DNA from: Bacteroidota bacterium
Lineage (GTDB): Bacteria > Bacteroidota > Bacteroidia > Chitinophagales > Chitinophagaceae
NCBI GenBank assembly: GCA_023429985.1
Contig: JAEZCV010000119.1
Span: forward strand, 1 to 7,057
Length of the DNA: 7,057 nt
Direction: 5' to 3'
Position 1 is the first letter of the stretch; each line of letters opens with the position of its first letter. Under the pieces are notes generated by a model, which saw only the letters and a list, made by a program, of their open reading frames with translations, was not told where the DNA came from and searched no databases. The position numbers were made by a program, and so were the translations under genes. Below, one piece after another: positions 1-5,147 of this stretch.

Positions 1-75
1 AATGTACTTGAAGTTATCGCTGATCATCCCATCAACAGAATCCACGAACTACTTCCACATCGCTTCAACAAATAG
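1..75 (+). CDS. IS66-family transposase, C-terminal end (partial, 5' cut by window)
   Basis: Frame 1 is open from the first base and encodes 24 residues before TAG at 73-75. The peptide contains IADHPINRIHELLPHRF, which matches the characteristic C-terminal tail of IS66-family TnpC transposases (the D-H-x-x-N-R-I-x-E-L-L-P pattern). The rest of the transposase lies upstream of the window. A probable IS terminal repeat follows about 30 bases after the stop, which supports the assignment. With so few residues the family call rests on one motif recalled from known IS66 proteins. Whether the full element is intact cannot be seen. Confidence 0.7.
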   Translation, partial: NVLEVIADHPINRIHELLPHRFNK

Positions 76-104
76 CCTGCAAAGAATTTATTTTACATTA
101 GCAA

Positions 105-127
105 GATGCAGTTGGCCGGAGGCATAC
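105..127 (-). repeat. Putative right terminal inverted repeat of the IS66-like element
   Basis: Read on the minus strand this segment starts GTATGCCTCCGGCCAACTGC. The GTA start and GC-rich core contrast with the AT-rich sequence on the transposase side and fit an IS66-family terminus. The inner boundary at 105 is approximate. The matching left repeat is outside the window. Confidence 0.5.
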
Positions 128-258
128 GATGGTCAGTAGTGAATGGTGAACCTCTGGGCAGGCAGACAGTGAATTGTGGATGGGGGCCACGCCTTCAGTT
201 TACATGCCGCTAATTCCTTCAGCAAAAATTTGCACATGCCAAAACTTTAGCGTACTTA
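128..258. other. Gene-free spacer between IS end and the next gene, with weak direct repeats
   Basis: I see no coding region or RNA here. Two related 13-mers occur at 138-150 (agtgaatggtgaa) and 168-180 (agtgaattgtgga). A second imperfect direct repeat is formed by ccttcag plus acatgcc at 192-208 and again at 216-240, with a longer spacer in the second copy. A short palindrome, gcaaaaatttgc (222-233), lies downstream of the minus-strand gene stop. It is too short, and lacks a suitable T-run, to be called a terminator. Origin and function are unknown. Confidence 0.35.
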
Positions 259-900
259 TTAATTCTTTCTTTTAAAATCACCTCTTTTCCACGACTGGAT
301 GAATTCGGACCAGGCGGCAGGATTAAAAATGTTCATGGGTGGTACCTGCCCGGTATAGGAGGCTTTAGTTGCAATATTGCGGAACTGGATCCCTGTTGCT
401 TCACTGCCATCTGCAGGTAGCGTTTTAGCAAGTACCCGCCTTTTGGCAACATCGTTATTTCTTCGGGCAATTTCTATATCGTCGTCGGGAACAGGCGTAT
501 TTACAAAATCTCTTTCAAATTGCTGGGGCGTTGGCCTGGGCCTTATGATGGTGGCAGGTAAATAGGTGGTGTCCTCTACCAGAAGTTGTACCATACTATG
601 CTGATTACCTTCCAGGTTGGTGGGAATGATGGCTGTTTTCAATTTGTAGCTTACGTGAGAAAATTCAATTTCATCTCCTTTTAATACAACAATTGAAAAT
701 ACACCCTGGTTATTGGAAATGGTTCCGCGGTTGGAACCTTTAATGGTGATACTAACCGCCGGAATGCCTACCAGGCTGTCAGCAGTCATTACAATTCCAT
801 AGAGCTGTACCACTGAATCTTTTACCGATTCAAATTGTGCTTTTGATTCCTGGGCAGAAGCAAAAACAAAAACCATTATGAGGAACAGCAGTTTTTTCAT
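259..900 (-). CDS. Secreted protein with carboxypeptidase-like regulatory domain, 213 aa
   Basis: The N-terminus is a Sec-type signal peptide: MKK, a hydrophobic core at residues 4-15, and a likely cleavage near residue 21 (ESKA|QF). There is no lipobox Cys. Residues about 33-108 fit a carboxypeptidase-D-like regulatory beta-sandwich (CarboxypepD_reg-like, PF13715 type): LYGIV, then 'AVSITIKGSNRGTISNNQGVFSI' with the usual G-T-x-S-[ND]-x-x-G-x-[FY] turn, then 'GDEIEFSHVSYK'. In Bacteroidota this domain often heads SusC/TonB-dependent receptors, but here no plug or barrel follows. The C-terminal half (about 110-213) is polar, Arg/Pro-rich and not recognised. The protein is probably periplasmic or attached to the outer membrane, with unknown function. 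It is divergent from mrp and has no visible link to the catabolic genes. The start at 900 is chosen because it begins the signal peptide. Confidence 0.75.
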   Translation of the reverse strand: MKKLLFLIMVFVFASAQESKAQFESVKDSVVQLYGIVMTADSLVGIPAVSITIKGSNRGTISNNQGVFSIVVLKGDEIEFSHVSYKLKTAIIPTNLEGNQHSMVQLLVEDTTYLPATIIRPRPTPQQFERDFVNTPVPDDDIEIARRNNDVAKRRVLAKTLPADGSEATGIQFRNIATKASYTGQVPPMNIFNPAAWSEFIQSWKRGDFKRKN

Positions 901-956
901 CCTATCAAAAATAAAGGCAATTGATTATAACCCGAATTACGCATGATTGTTTGACC

Positions 957-964
957 TAACTTTG
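957..964 (+). promoter_or_regulatory. Candidate Bacteroidota -7 promoter box upstream of mrp
   Basis: TAACTTTG matches the Bacteroidota sigma-ABfr -7 consensus TAnnTTTG exactly and would give a leader of roughly 20 nt before the ATG at 988. No clear TTG -33 element stands at the expected distance, so this is a half-match only. The 87-bp gap (901-987) between the divergent genes must hold promoters in both directions. On the minus strand a TATTTTTG (913-906) also fits the consensus, but it lies almost on the start codon of the 259-900 gene. Confidence 0.4.
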
Positions 965-987
965 CCACTTCATTAACAAATGCTGAT

Positions 988-2079
988 ATGACCCAGGAAG
1001 ATGTGTTAAAGGCTCTGGGAACCGTGCAGGAGCCTGATCTCAAAAACGACCTCGTCACCCTTAATATGATCCGTGACCTGGTTATTAAAGATAATAAGAT
1101 AGAATTTACGATAGTCCTTACAACGCCTGCCTGTCCTTTGAAAGAAAAAATGAAAAAGGATTGCGTTGATGCGCTGAAATCGCTTGATGCGGAAGCAGAC
1201 GTACAGGTGAATTTTACTTCAAGTACTTCAACTATTCGGGCCGATAAGTCAAATGTACTTCCGGGTGTGAAAAATATTATTGCCGTGGTAAGTGGAAAAG
1301 GTGGCGTTGGAAAAAGTACAGTTTCCGCAAATCTTGCCTTGGCGCTTTCCCTGGATGGCGCTAAAGTGGGTTTGCTGGATGCGGATATTTATGGTCCCAG
1401 TGTTCCCATTATGTTTGGTGTAAGAGGAGAAAGACCTATGATGACCGAAGTAAATGGAAAGGGAATGATCGTTCCACTTGAAAAATTCGGGATCAAATTA
1501 TTATCCATTGGATTACTGGTGGATGAAAGAAATGCCGTTGTCTGGAGAGGTCCCATGGCCAGCAGTGCCGTACGACAATTTGTAACCGATGTAAACTGGG
1601 GCGAACTGGATTATCTTATCATTGATATGCCTCCGGGCACTGGTGATATTCACCTGACCATGATGCAGACAGCTCCTGTTACTGGAGTTATAGTTGTAAC
1701 AACTCCGCAGGATGTAGCGCTGGCAGATGCCAAAAAAGGTATCGCTATGTTTGGACAGGCACAGATGAATGTTCCCATCATTGGACTGGTAGAAAATATG
1801 AGTTGGTTTACACCAGCAGAATTACCTTCTCACAAATATTATATTTTCGGAAGAGAAGGTGGACGAAGACTTGCTGAAGAATATGATCTTCCTTTCCTGG
1901 GCCAAATTCCATTGGTGCAAACGATTCGCGAAGGCGGGGATGACGGAGTTCCTGTTATGGCAGGCGGCGATGAAATTTCAAAATCAGCCTTCCATGAATT
2001 TGCTGGTACTGTAGCCCGAAGTATATCCATGCGAAATGCTCATATGAATTCCGAGGTAATTGCAGAAGTAGTTGACTAA
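988..2079 (+). CDS. mrp: Mrp/ApbC/NBP35-family P-loop ATPase (iron-sulfur cluster carrier), 363 aa
   Basis: Residues about 1-77 form a MIP18/DUF59 domain with the conserved TTPACP motif (46-50, Cys49). The ParA/MinD-like ATPase domain has the deviant Walker A SGKGGVGKST (102-111), DADIYGPS (131-138) and the Walker B/switch DMPPGTGD (213-220). Family members bind and transfer Fe-S clusters in the cytosol using ATP. Length and domain order are normal for bacterial Mrp with an N-terminal DUF59. The C-terminal CxxC that bridges a 4Fe-4S cluster in the ApbC/Nbp35 dimer is absent: after VENMSWF the sequence runs TPAELPSHKYYIFG. The only cysteines in the protein are Cys49 and Cys59, both in DUF59. 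From memory, this Cys-less version is usual in Bacteroidota. The stop overlaps the next start by one base (TAATG), so it is probably translationally coupled to the PaiB-like gene. Confidence 0.93.
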   Translation: MTQEDVLKALGTVQEPDLKNDLVTLNMIRDLVIKDNKIEFTIVLTTPACPLKEKMKKDCVDALKSLDAEADVQVNFTSSTSTIRADKSNVLPGVKNIIAVVSGKGGVGKSTVSANLALALSLDGAKVGLLDADIYGPSVPIMFGVRGERPMMTEVNGKGMIVPLEKFGIKLLSIGLLVDERNAVVWRGPMASSAVRQFVTDVNWGELDYLIIDMPPGTGDIHLTMMQTAPVTGVIVVTTPQDVALADAKKGIAMFGQAQMNVPIIGLVENMSWFTPAELPSHKYYIFGREGGRRLAEEYDLPFLGQIPLVQTIREGGDDGVPVMAGGDEISKSAFHEFAGTVARSISMRNAHMNSEVIAEVVD

Positions 2080-2702
2080 TGTATAATCTTCCCTATTTTA
2101 AAGAAAAAGATCAGCAGGTTGTTCTTGATTTCATAAAGCAAAATCCTTTTGCATTTGTTTGCGGATGCAGTGAAGAAAACAAACCTTCTGCAACACAGCT
2201 GCCCTTGTTTTTAGAAGAAAAGAATGAGAAACTTTTTCTGGTCGGTCATTTAATGAAGCAACAGGATCATCACAAAGCTTTTGAATATAATCCAAATGTT
2301 CTTTGTGTTTTTACAGCAGCGCATAGTTATGTTAGTGCCACCTGGTATACCAATCCGCAGCAGGCATCCACATGGAATTATATGTCGGTGCACGTAAAAG
2401 GGAAAATGCAATTTTTAGGAGATGAGGCATTAATAGAAGTGCTTAGAAAAACCTCACTTCATTTTGAAAATTATAATGAAAAATCGCCCACGAGTTACGA
2501 TAACCTGCCGGTCGATTACAGGGAAAAATTAATGAAGGCCATTATTGCTTTCGAAATTGAAGTGGAATCCATTGACAATGTTTTTAAACTGAGCCAGAAC
2601 CGTGATAAGGAAAGTTATCAAACCATCATTAATGAACTTGAGCAAAAAGATGAAGGTGGGAAATTTATAGCAGGGGAAATGAAGAAAAGAATGGATGGGT
2701 AA
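2079..2702 (+). CDS. PaiB-like FMN-binding protein (annotated family: FMN-binding negative transcriptional regulator), 207 aa
   Basis: The protein matches the PaiB/FMN_bind_2 family (PF04299), a split-barrel flavin-binding fold. Family landmarks in order are an N-terminal YNLPYF (2-7), ATQLPLFL (38-45), GHLMKQ (56-61), AHSYVSATWY (81-90), TWNYMSVHVKG (98-108) and the C-terminal KLSQNR (170-175). Length is typical. In Bacillus subtilis PaiB is linked to repression of sporulation and protease genes, but I see no helix-turn-helix, and for most family members regulation is unproven; an FMN-dependent enzymatic role is equally possible. It starts on the last base of mrp and ends 6 bp before ACMSD, so it belongs to the same transcript. 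That makes a role as sensor, regulator or accessory to aromatic amino-acid catabolism worth considering, but this is inference from context. Confidence 0.85.
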   Translation: MYNLPYFKEKDQQVVLDFIKQNPFAFVCGCSEENKPSATQLPLFLEEKNEKLFLVGHLMKQQDHHKAFEYNPNVLCVFTAAHSYVSATWYTNPQQASTWNYMSVHVKGKMQFLGDEALIEVLRKTSLHFENYNEKSPTSYDNLPVDYREKLMKAIIAFEIEVESIDNVFKLSQNRDKESYQTIINELEQKDEGGKFIAGEMKKRMDG

Positions 2703-2708
2703 TAACTT

Positions 2709-3719
2709 ATGTCTAACCTTAAATCATTTGAATTGAAAATAGATATACATACCCACATCATGCCGGAAAAAATGCCTAACTGGGTTGAAAAATTCGGTTA
2801 TGGCGAATTCATACATCTTGAACACCGCAACTGTAAAGCATGTATGATGAAGGGTGATAAGCTTTTTCGTGAAGTGGAGGACAATTGTTTTCGCGAAGAT
2901 GTGCGGTTAAAAGATATGGAAGTCACGGGTGTCAGCATGCAGGTGCTGTCAACCATTCCTGTGCTTTTTAATTACTGGGCAAAGCCAAAAGATGGTTTGG
3001 AAACTTCCAGGTTTTTAAACGATCATATTGCGGAAACAGTTTCACGCGCTCCCGAAAAATTCATTGGAATTGGAACAGTTCCATTACAGGATGTTGACCT
3101 GGCCATTAAAGAAATGGAAAGGTGTATGAAGGAATTGAAAATGCCCGGACTTGAAATTGGTACCAATGTAAACCAGGAGAATTTACACGAACCTAAATTC
3201 CTTCCATTTTTTGAAGCTGCCGAAAAACTGGGATGTGCTTTATTTATTCATCCATGGGAAATGATGGGGGAAAAGGATATTCAGAAATACTGGCTTCCCT
3301 GGCTGGTGGGTATGCCTGCCGAAACCACAAGAGCTATATGTTCCCTGATATTTGGTGGAATATTTGAAAAATTTCCCAACCTCAGAATTGCTTTCGCACA
3401 TGGTGGCGGTTCTTTTCCTTATACAATAGGTCGTATTGAACATGGATTTGATGTGCGCCCGGACCTTGTACAAATTGATAATAAGGTAAAGCCTTCAGAC
3501 TACTTTGGAAAATTTTGGGTTGACAGTCTTGTGCACGACACAAATGCTTTTCAGTTTCTCAGGAACAGCATGACGGATGATAAAATCTGCCTGGGATCTG
3601 ATTATCCATTTCCGCTGGGAGAGCATCATCCGGGATTGATGATTGAAGGCCTGGAACTCGAGGCTTCCATTAAAGAAAAATTTCTTTCCAAAAATGCATT
3701 AGCCTGGCTGGGACGCTGA
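2709..3719 (+). CDS. 2-amino-3-carboxymuconate-6-semialdehyde decarboxylase (ACMSD), 336 aa
   Basis: This amidohydrolase-2 family enzyme (TIM barrel) decarboxylates 2-amino-3-carboxymuconate semialdehyde to 2-aminomuconate semialdehyde, diverting it from spontaneous cyclisation to quinolinate. The Zn ligands are visible: His14 and His16 (IDIHTHIMP), His181 (FIHPWE) and Asp298 (GSDYPFPLGE). The catalytic His231 is in AHGGGSFP. The substrate-carboxylate arginines correspond to Arg54 (KLFREV) and Arg242 (GRIEHGF). The block YWLPWLVGMPAETT (194-207) is a family hallmark. Length is normal. Several segments (KFGYGEF, YWAKPKD, EHGFDVRPDL) look closer to my recollection of animal ACMSD than of the Pseudomonas enzyme. 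It is the third gene of the mrp-paiB-like-ACMSD run, and its TGA abuts the stop of the convergent 3HAO gene, which makes its substrate. The equivalent gene in the 2-nitrobenzoate pathway is nbaD. Confidence 0.95.
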   Translation: MSNLKSFELKIDIHTHIMPEKMPNWVEKFGYGEFIHLEHRNCKACMMKGDKLFREVEDNCFREDVRLKDMEVTGVSMQVLSTIPVLFNYWAKPKDGLETSRFLNDHIAETVSRAPEKFIGIGTVPLQDVDLAIKEMERCMKELKMPGLEIGTNVNQENLHEPKFLPFFEAAEKLGCALFIHPWEMMGEKDIQKYWLPWLVGMPAETTRAICSLIFGGIFEKFPNLRIAFAHGGGSFPYTIGRIEHGFDVRPDLVQIDNKVKPSDYFGKFWVDSLVHDTNAFQFLRNSMTDDKICLGSDYPFPLGEHHPGLMIEGLELEASIKEKFLSKNALAWLGR

Positions 3720-4250
3720 TTATTTTTTTGCAGGAGGCTGCATTACTTCGCCACATTTTTTACAGGTTCTTAGACCTTCGTTTGAATAGAATCTTTCCAT
3801 GATAGGAGGCAATTGCTTTACTATGTCTTTTACAAACACATATTCTTCGTATAATTTATTGCCGCATTTTTCGCAGAACCACATAAAAGCATCTTCTTCA
3901 TTTTCTGCCTCTTCCCGCACTTTCTCAATTACAAGTCCTACAGTATTTGCAGGCCTTTGAGGCGAGTGAGGTGTTTGAGGAGGCAGCAAGAACATATCGC
4001 CTTCATTGATGGCAATATCTCTTGGAGCGCCATTATCTATGATCTTTAAAACGATATTTCCTTCTACCTGGTAGTAAAGTTCTTCACTTTCATTATAATG
4101 ATAATCCTTGCGGGCATTAGGTCCGCCAACCACCATAACAATAAAATTCTCGGCATTTTTATATACGCACTGGTTGCCTACAGGGGGCTTTAAAAGATCG
4201 CGGTTTTCATCTATCCATTTTTTCAGGTTGAAAGGAGCAGCAATTGCCAT
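3720..4250 (-). CDS. 3-hydroxyanthranilate 3,4-dioxygenase (3HAO), 176 aa
   Basis: This cupin-fold, non-heme Fe(II) extradiol dioxygenase opens 3-hydroxyanthranilate to 2-amino-3-carboxymuconate semialdehyde. Numbering from the chosen Met (codon 4250-4248), the iron ligands fall at His51, Glu57 and His95, and the substrate-binding residues at Arg47, Arg99 and Glu109, essentially as in the Cupriavidus enzyme. A second, rubredoxin-like metal site is complete: CEKC (126/129) and CKKC (163/166). This is the bacterial/fungal-type enzyme rather than the longer animal form. An in-frame ATG 33 bases upstream (4283) would add 11 residues. I prefer 4250 because the mature family begins with the APFNL segment and residue numbers then align. 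The gene is convergent with ACMSD (no gap between stops) and divergent from the SDR-AMSDH-RidA run. The equivalent gene elsewhere is nbaC/haaO. Confidence 0.95.
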   Translation of the reverse strand: MAIAAPFNLKKWIDENRDLLKPPVGNQCVYKNAENFIVMVVGGPNARKDYHYNESEELYYQVEGNIVLKIIDNGAPRDIAINEGDMFLLPPQTPHSPQRPANTVGLVIEKVREEAENEEDAFMWFCEKCGNKLYEEYVFVKDIVKQLPPIMERFYSNEGLRTCKKCGEVMQPPAKK

Positions 4251-4343
4251 AATATAATTTTTTGCATGGTTAGAAAGAGCCATCGGGCTGGTTATAAAGG
4301 AAACCGGGCAAAAATTACAACAAATCTGCCTAAGTTTGGCCGC
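4251..4343. promoter_or_regulatory. Divergent control region between 3HAO and the SDR-AMSDH-RidA genes
   Basis: These 93 bases separate the preferred starts of the two divergent units and must hold promoters for both. On the plus strand TAAGTTTG (4331-4338) matches the Bacteroidota -7 box TAnnTTTG, but it ends only 5 bases before the ATG at 4344, which would mean a leaderless or nearly leaderless message. No TTG -33 element is seen at the usual distance. On the minus strand TAATTTTTG (4317-4309) is one base too long to match. I found no convincing long inverted repeat that would mark an operator. Confidence 0.4.
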
Positions 4344-5129
4344 ATGAACTTAACACTTGAAGGAAGAAATGCCATCATCTGCGGCAGCAGCCAGGGAATT
4401 GGATTGGCTATTGCCCGTGAACTGGCATTGATGGGCGCTAATTGCTGTTTGTTTGCCCGCAATGAAGAGAAATTAAGATCGGCACTGGATTCCTTACATA
4501 ACTCAGGTAGGCAAAAGCATGAATTTTATGGAATTGACTTTAATGATAAAGTTGCATTGCAGCAATTGATAAATAAAATCTGCAGTGAAAAAAATATTCA
4601 TATCCTGGTAAATAATTCTGGGGGACCTGCTTCCGGTGCAATCACTGAGGCTAAAGAAGACCAGTTTATCCAGGCCTTCAACCAGCATTTAATTACCGCT
4701 CATGTAATGACGAAAGCTGTGATAAACGGAATGAAGAAAGATGGTTTTGGTCGCATCATTAATATTATTTCAACTTCAGTAAAAATACCTTTGAAAAACC
4801 TGGGTGTATCCAATACCATCAGGGGTGCTGTAGCATCATGGGCTAAAACCATGGCCAATGAATTAGGACAGTTCAACATTACGGTGAATAATGTACTTCC
4901 GGGATTTACAAAAACCGAAAGACTGGAAACCATTGTTGATAACACGGCTTCTAAAAAAAGTTTGGATAAAGCAGAAGTTGAAAAACAAATGATGGAAGAA
5001 GTGCCGTCAAAAAGATTTGGGGAACCTTTCGAGGTTGCGGCTGTTGCGGCCTTTCTTGCAAGTCCGGCAGCAGCCTATGTAAATGGTGTGAGCATTCCCG
5101 TTGATGGTGGAAGAACCGGAAGTATTTAA
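4344..5129 (+). CDS. SDR-fold protein lacking the YxxxK catalytic pair, 261 aa
   Basis: The Rossmann fold is clear: nucleotide-binding GSSQGIG (14-20), an NNSGG in place of NNAG (90-94), the NQHL asparagine (Asn113), ISTS with the expected catalytic serine at 143, VNNVLPGFTKTER (181-193) and the C-terminal VNGVSIPVDGG. Aligned to classical SDRs, the catalytic Tyr and Lys positions hold Ser156 and Arg160 (VSNTIRG). A known group of FabG-like SDRs carries this SNxxR pattern; what they catalyse is mostly unknown. The start at 4344 (MNLTLEGRNAIICG) is chosen over an in-frame ATG at 4266 because the SDR fold begins there and the extension runs over the divergent promoter region. It lies 18 bp before AMSDH in the same orientation, so it probably serves the 2-aminomuconate branch. 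Its substrate cannot be read from sequence. Confidence 0.85.
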   Translation: MNLTLEGRNAIICGSSQGIGLAIARELALMGANCCLFARNEEKLRSALDSLHNSGRQKHEFYGIDFNDKVALQQLINKICSEKNIHILVNNSGGPASGAITEAKEDQFIQAFNQHLITAHVMTKAVINGMKKDGFGRIINIISTSVKIPLKNLGVSNTIRGAVASWAKTMANELGQFNITVNNVLPGFTKTERLETIVDNTASKKSLDKAEVEKQMMEEVPSKRFGEPFEVAAVAAFLASPAAAYVNGVSIPVDGGRTGSI

Positions 5130-5147
5130 ATGAAACAGCAACGATAA

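Larger units (their letters stand above)
1..127 (+). mobile_element. Right end of an IS66-like insertion sequence
   Basis: The transposase tail (1-75) is followed by a short non-coding stretch ending in a segment (about 105-127) whose reverse complement begins GTATGCCTCCGGCC. IS66-family terminal inverted repeats characteristically begin with GTA and sit just beyond the tnpC stop. I therefore place the element boundary at 127. The next 8 bases (128-135, gatggtca) would be one copy of the 8-bp target duplication typical of this family. The left end is outside the window, so neither the inverted repeat pairing nor the duplication can be confirmed here. Confidence 0.6.

Noticed and set aside
222..233. 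gcaaaaatttgc palindrome as a terminator of the 259-900 gene
   Set aside because: The stem is only 4-5 AT-rich pairs and there is no T-run after it in the minus-strand direction.
377..565. 62-codon plus-strand frame opposite the secreted protein gene
   Set aside because: The minus-strand frame has a signal peptide and a recognisable domain; the plus-strand frame has neither.
3723..3742. T-run plus short hairpin as a terminator for ACMSD
   Set aside because: The T-run precedes the 5-bp stem on the plus strand, and on the minus strand the stem is followed by A's, so the order is wrong in both directions.
4251..4283. Upstream in-frame ATG (4283) as the 3HAO start, adding 11 residues
   Set aside because: The extension (ALSNHAKNYI) has no counterpart in the family. 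Starting at 4250 puts the iron ligands at the family's usual numbers.
4266..4343. Upstream in-frame ATG (4266) as the SDR start, adding 26 residues
   Set aside because: The extra residues are basic and unlike any SDR N-terminus, and they overlap the candidate -7 box and the divergent 3HAO start region.
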